This document shows, one piece after another, positions 41,171 to 58,120 of a stretch of 64,000 nt of DNA; within the stretch, counting starts at the first letter, position 1, and the number at the start of each line of letters is the position of its first letter. The DNA comes from Chaenocephalus aceratus. Lineage: Eukaryota > Chordata > Actinopteri > Perciformes > Channichthyidae. The stretch covers positions 38,639,287 through 38,703,286 of the forward strand of contig CM043787.1 of the NCBI GenBank assembly GCA_023974075.1. The letters run 5' to 3'. The position numbers and the translations under genes are program-made. Below the pieces are notes generated by a model, which saw only the letters and a program-made list of their open reading frames with translations, made no database searches and was not told the DNA's origin.

Positions 41171-41292
41171 TACGGAAGAGGATTAGGGCCACATGAGAAA
41201 AAACATTGGGACGTGACCAAAAGAAAAAAAATGTTTAGTTCTGACTTTAAACTCAAAATTCTGAGAAAGATGTAGCCATAATCCTCTTCCGT
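41171..41292. mobile_element. Short MITE with ACGGAAGAGGATTA ends
   Basis: The inverted ends TACGGAAGAGGATTAGGGCC and its partner (TACGGAAGAGGATTATGGC on the minus strand) enclose about 120 bp with a poly-A/T middle. No clear target duplication was found. Confidence 0.6.
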
Positions 41293-41508
41293 AATAACCT
41301 CCTAAAATTGACCTCCAGGACAGAGTAGTGTCATTTTGGGAATAGTGAAATTTCGACTAACCCATTCAAGTGCTAAGAGCAGTTGTCAGCTACTATACTA
41401 GAAGTATGGGAGTCCGATGCCTTGCTTAATGGAATCTCAGCAGTGCCCAGGGTGCCAACAGGCACCTCTAAAAGTACCGGTCTACACTCTATGACCGGGG
41501 ACTGGAAT

Positions 41509-41600
41509 GGTAAATGGACTGTATTTATCTAGTGCTTTATCCAGTCGTTACCACACCTCATCATTCACCCATTCACAACCCATTCATACAGAGCAATGTG
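41509..41600. repeat. Teleost interspersed repeat fragment
   Basis: ATGGTAAATGGACTGTATTT, GTGCTTTATCCAGTC and CATTCACCCATTCACA form a well-known fish repeat signature. Only one fragment is present. Confidence 0.55.
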
Positions 41601-42062
41601 CCATTTGATGGGAGATATGCGTTTTGCAAAATGAAATTGAGATTTCTTTATGAAGGCCTATGTATAAAATTATTTTTGGTAACATAAGCTGGTTCAATTA
41701 ATTATGCAGACAAAAAATACTTTGTGTTTGTTTCTATAATAAGAATTCTACTGATTGTATGTTTAACCTCTTTATTAGACTTCACTGCACATACTTTAGC
41801 TAAGATTATGCTATTTTAATGTTAGGCACTCTTTATTTAAAAAAAAAAAGGCCTATGGATAAGAGAAATTACTGTCTACCTATTAGGTTAGTGTCAGAGT
41901 GCTAATTATGTAAATGTTATATTTGTGATTTGTTGTAATACATTAGACAGGAGTGAACAGCAGAGAGGATATATGCTTTGTTTCAATACAGTGATATAAA
42001 TCCAGAGATGTGTATGGATGTATACCATTACGGAACATTGTATGAGAACAGGTGGGCATTAA

Positions 42063-42944
42063 AGGTCCCCTATTATACTGTTTTTCATCAATATATTATA
42101 GGTCTCAGATGTATACAAAAAATGTATCTGAAGTGTTTGGATCGAAATACCAAACAGATCATTGTAGCATCCCATAATCCCCTCTGTTTCAGCCCTGTTT
42201 CAAAGGTGCTGATTTTCTGTCTGTTACTTTAGATCAGGGGTGTCAAACTCAATTTCATCGCGGGCCACATTAGAATTATGGTTGCACTCAAAGGGCCGGT
42301 GGTAACTTTAAGACTATATAAATATACATAATAAATATGAAATAATGTATTATTTTACAATATTTCCTCTGCATTGGATTATTATCGGATAGGGTAATAA
42401 CTTCATAATTAACTACGTCTGAAAGCAGAAGTCTCGGGAAATAATTGCAAGTCTCTTCATTGCGCATGTCACACAATGAGATGCATTGTGGGACATGTAG
42501 TTTATGGGCAACGTTCTCCTGTAAAGCGGCACGTAACCTTAAAATACACTTATTATATTCTTTGCAAGCTCTTGTGGGCCACATAAAATGAAGTGGCGGG
42601 CCAGATTTTGCCCCCAGGCCTTGAGTTTGACACCCCTGCTTTAGATGAAAATAAGGAGCCACTCCCCACTGAGAGATATTTGGTTAAAAAAACACAATGG
42701 TGCTCTAGGAGGAGATTCAGGTGATAAGGTGGGGGGGTTACCCTGGTTGGTGATTGGCTAATGTTACACAAGCCAGAAAATTGTTATGATAAAGTGGCCA
42801 AAATCTGATCAGCTCATTTTCAGACAGGTTTTTATATACTGTAAATGGATCAGGACAACAAGTGAGAGAATGTATTTACACAGAGGGGACACATGTTTAT
42901 GTATAAAAGACATGAAAAAGTGGATTTTGCACAATAGGTGACCT
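42063..42944. mobile_element. TTAA-target MITE, interrupted by a hAT element
   Basis: The ends AGGTCCCCTATTATA and, inverted, AGGTCACCTATTGTG are flanked by TTAA on both sides (42059-42062, 42945-42948). TTAA duplication fits piggyBac or Kolobok type transposons. Removing the nested hAT element leaves about 470 bp. Its right end matches, inverted, the left end of the element at 60188 (GCAAAATSCACTTTT, CTTTTATACATRAA). Confidence 0.8.
42235..42638. mobile_element. hAT-type MITE nested in the TTAA element
   Basis: This 404-bp element has ends CAGGGGTGTCAAACTCAA and inverted CAGGGGTGTCAAACTCAAGG, with perfect 8-bp duplications CTTTAGAT (42227-42234, 42639-42646). It is a widely spread hAT family; the interior holds GCGGGCCACATT typical of it. 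Confidence 0.92.
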
Positions 42945-44265
42945 TTAAGTCTTGACAGGAGTTGTATAATTGATGAAGTTATTCATATAAAAAATACTTG
43001 CCAACCTACCTTGGCTGTAGGCTAACCGCTCCATACTCTCACTGTGAGTGATGCCCCAGCGGTGGAGACTCTGAGGCGAGTACATGGTGAGCAGGCTCTA
43101 CTCCGCCCACTGTCTTGCCAATGTCAATGTTGCAAAGAGAATTGTAGTAAATCAAGCAAATCCCTGAGCCCTGCAGTGGTACTCTTTGGTCTGGTTTTCT
43201 GTTGAGCTGGTGCCACACTGTCAAGATTGTAGGGTTTTTCCCTGGAACCTGTTGACTCTAAGCAAGGAGATACAACAAGAATGTCTAAAACAATTTCAGC
43301 ATCAGCAAACACAAAATTCAATGACTTTTCCCATATATGCTCCACTCTTCTTTACACAAAACAAGCATACTGTGAGAACATTACTAAACATAATAACTCT
43401 TTTTGATATTTAGGATGTACTGATACAGCAGTACACATATGATAATATTGTGTCCAGCAGAAAATAAATGTAAACTTTGTGAATTTATGGTTAGACTCTT
43501 CACCTTTTTTACACTTGTTTTCTAAATGTGATTTGTCAAAAAAAGAGACAAAATGTCAATACAAAAAGTTATAGATGAATTATTGTATGTGATATGAACC
43601 TTGAGTCTGAAATAAAGATTGAATTGAATTAAAGTTATTGCATTATTTATTTACATTTTTTAAATTTTCGACAGAAATCTCAACAGCCTTGTTATCGTGA
43701 ATTGTGTTTTTGGCCATGATAAATGGGAAATGAAAATCTGGTGTTGTGACATACGCAACCACTGGCCTACCACGACGCCCAAATGAAAAACAACAAACCA
43801 TTTGAATTTTAAACCTGGTTCCTGATGTAGAATTGAAGAATAGGATTTGACAAAACAGCTGTTCATTTTTGCTGCTGCTTCAAAATGAGCTTGTGCAATA
43901 TAGTATCAAAGCTAAGGCTGTCTATAGTCTCTGTCAGAAAACATTATAATTCCAACATCCTCCTCACTGATTCAAACCCACACTACAGAATAAGTCCGTT
44001 AAACTCTGATACAGATTTATTTATTAGTGCAGACACCACCAAGTTGACATTACAGAATATAACATAGAATTAAAGCGCGTTTTACCTTTTCTTTGAGTGG
44101 TTTATGATGAATGCATCCAGTGGGGCTCCACCTCACCATAATGTAAAAGCCTCCAAATGCTTCAACTGGCCTATTTGATCTCCATTACAACACAGCAAGA
44201 CAAATTGTTGCTCTTGTTGTTTCCTCTTGTTCTGCTTTCTCATTCCCTGTTCAACATACTCTCTT

Positions 44266-44389
<124 letters not shown>

Positions 44390-45768
44390 ATAGCTGAGGG
44401 CTGACCAGGGATCATATGACCGTCGGTTTCTTGCTGATCCGTACACCTCTTAGCTGAGTGCATACTGCCTGTTAATTCTCTGACAAAATAATAATTCATA
44501 GTTTAAACATCTGCTTCCTGGATGTCCATCTCATTTATTGTATTGTGTTTCTTTGTCTGTATATCTAAATAATTGTATTCCTCACAGGCACTAGATCTGT
44601 ATCTTCATATCTGCTGATTTCTTTCTACTTAATGTTTCTCTTGAATTGTCTTTTACTTTGACACCTGTTTGCGTCCTGTTCATTTAACAAGAGTCACTTT
44701 CTAATAAAATGTGCGAGCCTATCAATCTTTCAGCTCTCCTACAAGGTTTGTTTTCCTGTTCTTTTTGAGGCTGTTCATAAGTGATGCCTGTTCTCCACCT
44801 AAAGTGTTACATGTAAAGATTGCACAATCATGACAACAAGCAACTATGAATAAGCATTTGTGCTTAGATGTATTTACATATAATGTTATTGATTGCATAT
44901 GTTCATCCTGATGCAAAAGGAACATGCATAGAAATGTCAGTATGTTTCATCCAGTCTTGCATGCCAGTTCTTTTGATTTTACAAGTAAACTTGACTATTT
45001 TTCTGTTTATCAAATGGTTCCATCTCTCCCCTGCATCCTCCTTCTTCCTCCACTCTGTCTCTGCTCTCCCATCATCTCCGAACCACACCTAAACAAACAC
45101 ACTACACTAGGGTGGTATGTTTGTATCATATGACCACTGTAGGAATACTCCCTTCTACATGACAGACACCCGGAGCAACAAATAAATAGCCTTCAGTGGA
45201 ACCTCGATCCACCAATAAGAGGAAGAGATGCCGTTTCATCGTAGTAGCAGCACTGATGAAGTGATGCTATGCACACTGTGATCAATTCATAGATGTTGTT
45301 ATACTAGTGGTAAACAAGAAATAGTAAGAATGTAGTCCTATAAAAGCAGAAAATATGAATAGTGGAAAAATCTATATTATCATAACAACATCCCCCCTCA
45401 TGAACATGTACAGTATGTTATCATGCGATTGTTGCATCTCACCTCATGCAGTAAAACGCAGAGTTGATCCTTTTTCTGTTGCTTGTTAGCACTCAAGTCT
45501 ATGCTCTGGTCCAGTATACAAAGTCTGAAGGAATGACAGTGTGGAACCTGTTCATAATGGGCTTGATTCCTCCACTTCCTGGCAGAATGCAGTCCAAGCT
45601 TCAGGGTGTCAGGTGTTTCAGCTACATGCAGCATCCAGCGTCTCCTAGGTGTCCCATGAGACTTCAGCTTACTTCCATAGAGATGATGAACAGTCTTCTT
45701 AGTATATTATTTTACATGTTCTTTCCAGACACATTTATCTGTCTATGTATCCATATATCTATCTATCC

Positions 45769-45802
45769 ATGTATGTATGTATGTATGTATGTATGTATGT
45801 AT
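45769..45802. repeat. (ATGT)n microsatellite
   Basis: This short tetranucleotide array of ATGT is bordered by ATCT-rich sequence. Confidence 0.9.
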
Positions 45803-46178
45803 CTATCCATATATCTATCTCTCCATCTAATCTAATTGGTCCTGCAAGGCTGTCAAAATAAGCCTCTATAGTTCTGAAGCCGGTACACGCTGTGGAGACA
45901 TCACCGACAGAAACCATCACCCACACAGCACCCAATGACAGGAGAGCAGGAAGCCAGGGAGAGGGGGAAGGGACAGGGATATACAGGGAGGAGGGGGGAG
46001 ACTGGGGAACTGACTTGTACTCATACACACACCCCACCCACACATCAGCTCAATATACCGCTCATATGAATGAAAACACACAAAAACTGGTGAACAATGT
46101 TTTCTGCAAAAGAGGAGGGCCAAGCCTGATATTAGCATCCAATCCATGAACAGTGAGGGAGGTCCTTGTTGAGATGGA

Positions 46179-46336
<158 letters not shown>

Positions 46337-46494
46337 ATGACTCTGCATCCAAGTTAAAATACTAGCATGTAAAGATTTGTAGAAATATTTTTTGGGGAAA
46401 TTGACTACTTGATTATACAGTGCCCTTTTTAAGTCTATAGACAAGCAAAAATAACAGGAGGCAAAAACGTAAAAAAATATAGAGCAATAAAATA

Positions 46495-46500
46495 TTTATT
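46495..46500 (-). terminator. Candidate poly(A) signal of the MADF/BESS gene
   Basis: TTTATT on the plus strand is AATAAA on the minus strand, about 385 bp after the stop codon of the MADF/BESS gene. Usage is inferred. Confidence 0.4.
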
Positions 46501-46884
46501 TGTATAAAAAATACACAGTTGCGATGACTCTTTTCAGAAAGATAAAGCAGAGACATTAATGTACAGTCAGAGAGCTCTGTCTAATCTACACATATCATTT
46601 GAAAGAAGCAGGAAACCCTGACGAGCAGAGCTCCAAACAAATGTACATTTTTCATCACAGAGTAGTAACCAAGTTAACAAGTGCTCACGTGTTTTGCCGA
46701 TTTTAAGTCCTAAGTGCTTTAATGGCTGAAATTACAATTTAAAAATGAAAGTGGTAAGTGGTGATCAAAAAATAAATACTAAAAAAGTCAACATAATTAA
46801 AACAAATCTATTTACAGGTTAAATGCTTTTGATAAACCAGAACAAGCAACACCAGCAACCATACCGTTTTTTATAAAGATCTCT

Positions 46885-48365
46885 TTAGTCCTCAAACTCT
46901 GCAGCATAAAGCACTTGCTGGAATTTCATCCGTACCTCCATCCTTTTTTTAATGTTAAGCCTCTTCAGTGAGGGCAGCAGGCTGAGCAGGAACAGTTCAT
47001 CTTCATCTCTGAGGTTGGAAAGTGCATCCGCAGAACTTATCTCAGTTTCTGTGGTGGTTTGCCTTTTACGTTTAAGAGAGACTCCCATCTCCTGGTGGTT
47101 ATTTGGACAGGACTCCACTAGAGAATAGCTGGTACTAACCACAGGGATAGAGTAATGCTGCTCCTTCATTTCTTTATCTTGCTCTCTCTCCGTGTCATCA
47201 CCGCTTCCAGCTAACTGTGTGGCACAAACAAAGCATATAGCATTATGGTTAGCACAGATAACAAAACATATTTAGCAGATTTACAGTTTTCACTGGGCTT
47301 CTAATATCTTGTGACAGTACAGATGAAAAATAAACAATTTAAAAGATGTGTATCATTTTGTAAGTTATTTATTTATTGATGGTTTGTTTGATAGGGACTG
47401 AAAACTGCTATCCCTTGCAAGTATATTAGAGTTGAGTGTACTGTGTTTACTGTTTAATCGGCAGGCAGATATTAGGGGACAATATATAAGCTCATCGTAA
47501 ATATTTCGTATTGTTAAAATATAAAAATTCAGTTAAAAAATGCCAAGGAAATATGTACAGAAAGATGTTACTACATGAAAAGCCTCACAACTTGGTTTGT
47601 GGATTATCTTAAATCAGTGGGTTATCATTTGAGCAGTACAAATCAATTCAAAAACATGGCCAATATTTGTAAATGGTATTTTGACACACATTTCTCCTTT
47701 ACAAATATACCAGCACTATGAATAGAAAATTGCAGTAAGCAATATTACATTTGACATACAATTGTTTGAAACACACTTTACACTTCCCTGGGACACTAAA
47801 AAGTACGCAAAGAAGGCTTTTATTTTGAAAAGTAAACCTGGATACTAGAGGCAGACTGTTCGCTCACCCTGGATGTTATTAGCTTGTGCACACATGAATA
47901 TAGTTAGCTTTATACGTCTACCTGTGTATCATAGGCTAATCTGATTCTAGCTATATCTCCGAGCTAGTGTTTTAATATCAGGGATGCATTTTAAATCAAT
48001 GAATGACAGTCAGGCGAACATACCCCGTCGATTTCTCCCGGGACAGTTTCTACCCTGGGTTTGACATACGAGCTGAGCCAGGCCAGCTGGTGGTACAGCA
48101 CCGGGACGGCCCGGTCCAGCGGGATCTCTTCGTCTGTCGGCAGAGGCGAGCTTCTCCTCGCCATTCGCTTCTTCGCCTTGCAGAACTTGTCGCGTAGATT
48201 TTTCCATTTCTGCTTCACCGCCTCCTCAGACTTTCCCATATTGTCCGCGATTTCTTTCCATGACAGATGCCCCTTCAGATTGTCTTTGTAGTCCTGCCGG
48301 GATTGATCGTACAGATTCGGATGTTCACGTACCAATTCCGCTAGTTTCTGCTCTACGATGTTCAT
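46885..48365 (-). CDS. MADF/BESS-type DNA-binding protein
   Basis: Two exons are read on the minus strand, 48365-48024 and 47214-46885. The donor is GTATGT and the acceptor CACACAG, with a phase-0 join giving 223 aa. Residues about 1-100 form a MADF (Myb/SANT-like, Adf-1 type) domain: LAELVREHPNLYDQSRQDYK, W-K-EIADNMGKSEEAVKQKW, LRDKFCKAK, then an acidic-aromatic stretch ending in VLYHQLAWLSSY. The second exon has an acidic spacer, a basic SLKRKR patch and a C-terminal BESS-like segment (DEDELFLLSLLPSLKRL, KRMEVRMKFQQVLY). MADF-BESS proteins bind DNA and self-associate as transcription regulators. Such genes in fish are multicopy and some derive from the Myb-like accessory protein of PIF/Harbinger transposons, so the exact orthologue is not named. 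No frame break is seen. Start ATG: first in the open frame, preceded by a GC-rich CpG stretch at 48380-48430. Confidence 0.82.
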
Positions 48366-48429
48366 TTTTGTTTTCTGCTTATTTTACTTCATGGCGAAGT
48401 CATTTCGTCGAGCGACGACGCGCGAGGTT

Positions 48430-51200
48430 CGTCTTCATGGCCTGGTTCAAGCTGGAAGAAGGAAGTGCGAAGCTTCATAAATTCAAAATAAAAGTTTTGT
48501 TTTTGACATCTTCTTGATAGGAATCATTTAAAAACAATTGGCATTACAATAACATTTAATGTTTTACAGATTATCCTAAAAATGGACGGAGCCAGAAAAA
48601 ATAGTTCCACAGTTCTTCTCTTTAAACATCAAAACATTTTCAATGCAGATAAAATCCATTGCACACATCAAATGACCTTTACATAAACACAACTGGCTCA
48701 AACTGGCTATTTTCTTTGTTGGACATTTTAAAATAATATCAGAATCTACTTTCAAGATGTTTTATTTTCAAATATACAGTATAACAGGCAGTTGTACTGT
48801 ACAATTAAATACTTACATTCAGCTCTCCACGCCTAATCATTAAGAAACTATACATTCAAACAAACATAACGTTAAAACTAGCATATAGGAACATTTCAAA
48901 ATATAAGCTTATCTGACATACTTTTTTTTTTTTTAAACTGTCCCCCCAAAAAAGTGCATGATGTGCTGCATGATAAACTAAAAGTAAATAAGATATATGT
49001 ATGAACAGCAGGGTAGAGTATGGTGTCAAACACATATACATATTCACAAGACTATCCTGATAGTCGCTACAAAAGGTTGCATCTCTTAAATTAATTGTTA
49101 CCCATCCTTCATTTTTAAGAACTGCACTGTGCTCTCTGCCTGCCTTCACTAGATGGCGTACTTGCTCTTTTTCTTTTCACCTCTAGGCCTGCCTATTCTT
49201 TTATGTGTTGTTTATGTGTTGACTCAGTGAACAGTTGATATAGTTCAATAAATAAAGGTATGGGTTGGCTTTAAGGACATACACAATACAGTCCTAGAAA
49301 TAAAAATAATTGTAATGAGCGTCTTCTTTAAAGAAACGAAAGAGACTATAAATCATGTGGCTGGGTTGTATTTTCCATAATTTTGGAGAATAGTATTTTA
49401 TTCTTCCTCGCTATGTGTGTTTTTTTGGACTTAAACATATTTGTATCTATGCTACTGAAACATAATGGTGAGCAGCACACACCAGAAGTGTTTGTTTTGG
49501 TCAAAACTTCATAATTAACATAATTGCTATCAGGATGTGAATGGCTTTTTTAAGTGAATGTTATGTCTATATAAAAAACTGCCCTTGAAACATCCAATTG
49601 TTTGCCAAAACATCACAATAAATCATTTAATGTGGTATGCAGCTTTTGGTATCCAAGACACTCCTAAAATTGTCTGTCTTATAAAAAATATAAATGGACT
49701 TGCTTTGATGTCTATTGTATGTAGTAGGCTTACTCTTTTGTGTTGTCTTTTAAATGTCTTTTTGTGTTTATTACACTGAGGTTGGGAACTTTTGGTTTGT
49801 GATAATGTATGATTATCAAAGGCAATCATTTAAATGGAGGCTGATTTAAATAGTTGTTTAATGGTAACCACATGAAGACTCCAGTCAGGTGTCATGAATA
49901 CTCTGCATCAAATTTCATTTACATGTCAAGGCCTCGATGGTGAGTATCGACAGATCAAACATGGTCTCTGTTGGACTGCAGTAAGTGTCACCTTGCAGAT
50001 TGCTCATGTGGGACAGTACAGATTACAGGGACAGCACAATGGATAACACCAATTATCAGGACATCAACTATTATCACAAGATATGGCACACCCAGTTACA
50101 GTGACAATTACAGTACAACTGACTAGACTACTTACACAGGGGCCACATGAGGTGGCAACCTGTTATTATTGAGATCCAAAAAGTCAAGACACCTCCATTT
50201 AAAGGAAAACACAAATTATATAGACATCCTAAGAGTTGGTCAGCAGTTATATTCAATCTGGACTGATAAACATGCAGAGATGCCATTTGTGTTGCAAGTT
50301 CATCCTGGCTTACCTTGTTCATGCTTTATGTGCAGAAAGGCTCATCATCAGAGATCTCTGCTGATGTAATATGTTACTTCACATGAAAAACCGACAACAC
50401 TCTTAGGGGTCGCAAGTATTTTGAAGATTACCATTTGATGGGGACCCTGCAATAAAGGCTGACAAAACCACTATTAGAACATTTTAATAACCACAGGAAT
50501 AAAATGTAGAACATTCTGTAACAAGAGATGAACAGTTAAACCTTGTGTAACACCAGAAAACACTGGCTTTCTTCCTAACATTAGAAATGCTTACAAAATA
50601 ACTTATTTTATCGAGAAATATTTCCAGCTCTGTGTGTTTAAAAGTCTGCTTTCAAATATGTCTAATTCATTGGGAGGTAGATTCCTCTTTCTCTGTTGGC
50701 ATATTAGGCATCTAAACCACGAATGCATTACCATTTCAGCCGATCAGCGTCTTACGTGATCGTGGCAGACAGTCAGCAGACAGAAGGGAACCACAAGAGA
50801 GCAGCGGAGCATTCGTCTTCCTTCAGCTGCAGCAGCGAGTTTTCCAACGACTTGAGAGCTCATCAGAAAAGCTATTTGTCTGCATCAGTAAATGAAAGCT
50901 GCATGATTTATGTTAGGTGCATTCTGTTAGCTGAAAAACAATACAATAAGGTGTGAGACATAAATGTAAAAATATAGCACTATGTATATGATGAAAGATG
51001 ATTGAGTCTAAGAGTAAGTGACACTTTTATCCACAATGATTACACGTGTAATGAGATAAATTAAAATACAGTCCAAATATAAAGCACTGTATACTTTGAT
51101 TCATATGTGGAAATTATATTTTAAGTGTGAGTGACAAAATAAGTTGTATACAGTTTTCTAAAGTGCATTTATCGGTCCAGGCTTGATAGCAGCAACAGCA
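48430..51200. other. Intergenic, no gene recognised
   Basis: AT-rich sequence upstream of the MADF gene. I find no splice-consistent coding frames or RNA genes and no strong repeat. Confidence 0.5.
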
Positions 51201-51209
51201 TGACGAGTG

Positions 51210-51392
51210 CATTCTTATTCAAACAGAAAAAGTTCAGACAGCTAACCATCGCAATGACTGGGTGTATGTTGCTCTGCAGCATTTGACAGCAGTTGTTGTG
51301 ACTCAGCCACTTTCCCTGCCACACTGTTTCAGGAATTTGAACCACTGACCCACTGGTCCAGAGGTCGCCTCTGCAACCATTTGGCTACTGTC
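51210..51392 (-). repeat. tRNA-derived SINE-like fragment
   Basis: On the minus strand TAGCCAAATGGTTGC (A-box-like, about 51374-51388) is followed at the expected distance by GGTTCAAATTCC (B-box-like, about 51332-51343), then a body with GTATGTTGCTC-like sequence reversed. This is the layout of a teleost tRNA-related SINE. It is too diverged to be a functional tRNA. Confidence 0.45.
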
Positions 51393-51763
51393 CTCCACAA
51401 ATGTTTATGTACTGTCCTCTATGTCCTGTTGCACGCATTTGTTAAGCGTACCAAACAGGCAAAATAATCAATGGTTTGGTGTTCTTAATGCTGATGTGTC
51501 TGTCTGTCTGCTGTGTTATCTGACCTTAGTGGGTGACTCAACTTCCCAAATTGTCTCCACAGTCAGTCATCCCCACACACACACATCGTCTGCAGCTTGA
51601 GTGACATATTTATCTTCAGAGGAAAGGAGCAGAGAGGATAGAGCAAGATACACAGCCTAAAAACAGACACCAGGCAGGTAGTCGTAGATAAATCTGTGAG
51701 TAAGTGTTTTTGCCTGTGTGAGTATCTGAGACAAGCTGAGTGAGATAATGTAGATCAGTGAAT

Positions 51764-52190
51764 AGTGGTTCCCATCCTTTTTGGTCTGAGGTAACCCTTC
51801 AGCCCTGTCAGATGAACTCACTTAATCCTTCCTCAATTGCCAACGCATGTTTCAAATATATATATATATCACTTTATTTGACAAAATAGTAGCAGCTGTT
51901 ACCATTGCATACTGCAGAACTGTCTATATTTAGTTTGGTCAGCAACATTTTAATGATAAGAGCTATTAATTTGAACTGTTTGTGCAGTACTTTTTTGATA
52001 CTTTTTGATATTTATTTCTAACATTTAACTACTATTTACCTATTTATACCTGTGCTTGCTTCCTATAGTTCTTTACACATTCCTAAATAAATGATTAGGT
52101 GATTTATTATTTGAATCAAATCATAATTCCTATTTGAGGACTATTACAAGTATATACAAGCGCAAGTACCCTGGGTGGGAATCACTGGGC
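51764..52190. mobile_element. Probable MITE with AGTGGTTCCCA-type ends
   Basis: The left end TAGTGGTTCCCATCC and right end GGGTGGGAATCACTG are inverted partners. A common fish hAT family has such ends. No convincing 8-bp duplication was found, so the borders are approximate. Confidence 0.5.
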
Positions 52191-52346
52191 TAGTGGAACC
52201 CAAAATCTCATCTCATGGTTGCAAAGGTCCTGCGTCATCAAGAAAACACATGTTTATCAATCTTGTCTCGGCCTGATAATCTATAGACCTTAATATCTGG
52301 TGAGAAGGAAAAACTTTTTCCAACCTGAGTCATCCCCTAGTATCAG

Positions 52347-53595
<1,249 letters not shown>

Positions 53596-53685
<90 letters not shown>
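53596..53685. repeat. (CA)n microsatellite
   Basis: This is a pure CA array of about 90 bp. Confidence 0.97.
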
Positions 53686-53686
<1 letters not shown>

Positions 53687-54383
53687 CATGTTCCTCTTAG
53701 CAGATACATGCTAAAGAGAGACTGTGACTCATTTGTACTATTTAAGGTTTCTGTGAGTTTTTTCTTCCTTTCTTGTCTCCTTGTTTAGCATCTTACTCAT
53801 CTTCTGGGTGTGTGTGGGCCTTTTCACCTCTCTCATTAACTCTAGATCTCATTCAAACACACTTTCTCTCTTGTGTTCATGCATAATTATTCATGCAGAT
53901 AAGGTGGACAAATCTCAAAATGTTGTTGACACATGAAAATGACTTGCATCTCTGCTAATGGAAGGTAAATAAATGAGGAATTATTTGTTTTTGTGGGTCT
54001 ACTGATGTCTTTTTTTGTTCCCTACCACTCTGATGATGACTCAGTGATGACCAGATCTCACTATATACTTCAAAATAAAATAAAACAATCAGTCTCCATG
54101 ATAAGAAGATATGATTGGATCAAATGCTACTTTTTCCACAAGGATCAAATCAATTATTTAGGCTTTCTATACAACAATTCTCACACAAATAAAAACAGTA
54201 GCTTGTTTGCTATTAGCATTCAAAATGAACCCTAACAACAAAGTTTGAAAATAAAGCCTTTTCTGAAATGCTGGACTTTAGTGCACACAACAGCTAAATG
54301 TGGACTGAAGGCAAATTATGCATAACAAAATTGTCATAAAAAAATAACTGTGAGACAGGACGAAGAGAGGATGGTTGACTCGA

Positions 54384-56567
<2,184 letters not shown>

Positions 56568-57243
56568 GGCCCCGTCCACACAGAGACGAAACGGGTTGTA
56601 TCCGCTACAGTTCTCTATCATATAAACGGTTCGTCCACACGAGGCCGACACGGAAATGTGGATAACGATAACGGCTCCCAAGGTGGGTAGATCTGCGGAC
56701 GAAACGCACTGGGGGGCCAAATGGCTCCGTGTGTACGCCCTATACGATAATTTCCTGATAACGATGAAGCCATAGCCCCGCCTCTCCCCACCTCTGCTGC
56801 TCACCCCCGCGTCATTGCTGATGTGTTTCGCCAACAACAACAATGGCGGATCACAGGGTTGCTTTCGTGCTCCAGACGCTACTGACCATGCTACAGATGT
56901 TAGTGCAAAATCTACAGCTCCTCTACCACAACCATCAGCAAAAAGTGGACATGGAGAACCACATGAACTACATGTTGCTAAATCCACCGCGGAGATTAAA
57001 CAGAAGGGCAACCAGGCAACCATGGCAACCATGCTCGGGGGGTCTTATTCGCTGCTTTTGGTGTATTTTGTGGCAGAAGTACAGCGCCACTTACAGGCCC
57101 GGCATATGTACTACAGCGTCTCCAGCGGGTCGAGCGGCCTCGTGTGGACAGACACGTTTCTGGTGCCGATTCCGTGTGGACGGAATACTTTTTTTATATC
57201 GACCTCGGTTAGTTTTCGTTTTCGTCTCCGTGTGGACAGGGCC
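56568..57243. mobile_element. PIF/Harbinger-type MITE carrying an ORF remnant
   Basis: This 676-bp element has ends GGCCCCGTCCACACAGAG and inverted GGCCCTGTCCACACGGAG, and TAA duplications on both sides (56565-56567, 57244-57246). The TWA target and GGCC ends fit PIF/Harbinger. An internal frame starting MADHRVAFVLQTLLTMLQML at about 56843 may be the remnant of a transposase N-terminus; two overlapping frames are open, so coding status is unclear. About 130 bp (56990-57130) recur inverted at 60465-60605. Confidence 0.85.
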
Positions 57244-57992
57244 TAAAGCTCATGTTATGTCATGCTTCAGTACAGTTGAAAAATGTTTTTAGCTTTAATT
57301 GACCAGTGATGCTTTACAGACGTAAGCTGTCACTGGAACAATGAGCAGTGAGGAAAAAAATAAATAACACACATTACTTTTTAATTGCAATTTGGTGGTA
57401 CTTGTGCTTGTTTGTATAACTATTTGCTACAGTGCATTTACTAATTAATTAGAACGTTTTGGGTAACTTATTTAGTGTACACGAATATCACAGAATTAGG
57501 GAATTAATGATTTAGTGAAGTCTGACATTCACTCTCTTATCTATATGTTTGGTCTTTACCATCTCCTGAGGGAATGATGTGGCTCTTGTGTTGCTTAATG
57601 TATGACAGTCTAGTTGCAAGCTACAAAATCAAAACAGTGACAGTTGAGGAGCTGAGGAGAGCTGAGAAGAGTCTGCTGATAACTTCCTACAGGATCCATA
57701 GTTTACATAAAAACAATAATTATAGTAATATATGTAATCCTCACTAAAGCAAATTCTTCAATAAATAAATGTTCCTGCTAATACTGTAACATAGTCACTG
57801 TAATTACTGTTACATTTGGGACCCAATATTAGATGTTACGTGACATGCTGACTACACAATAATGAAACCCGACTGTAAAGTGACTTTCTGCCAATAAGAG
57901 ACAAAAGAATGGATGTTGTTTTTCACCATTATGATGAACACAAAATAGCTGCAGATGGAAGCAGTCACTGTGACAAAACACAGCACACAGCA

Positions 57993-57996
<4 letters not shown>

Positions 57997-58043
<47 letters not shown>
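57997..58043. repeat. (CA)n microsatellite
   Basis: CA array of about 47 bp, only about 80 bp from an oppositely phased GT array. Confidence 0.95.
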
Positions 58044-58045
<2 letters not shown>

Positions 58046-58117
58046 TGGCTCGATGTTTGAAGAATTTTACGAAAACACGGGCCAAACTGCTGACCTCAAA
58101 TTAAATGCGTGCAAAGG

Positions 58118-58120
<3 letters not shown>

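Noticed and set aside
49558..50956. Several frames of 64-77 aa upstream of the MADF gene
   Set aside because: They are AT-rich with no recognisable domain, no splice-site support and no partner exons. They are expected by chance.
51330..51392. A tRNA gene
   Set aside because: A- and B-box-like sequences are present on the minus strand, but the acceptor and anticodon stems do not pair. A decayed SINE is more likely.
56815..57292. Two overlapping plus-strand frames of about 145 aa as a host gene
   Set aside because: They lie wholly within a PIF-type MITE bounded by TAA duplications and run into its terminal repeat. They are transposon remnants at most.
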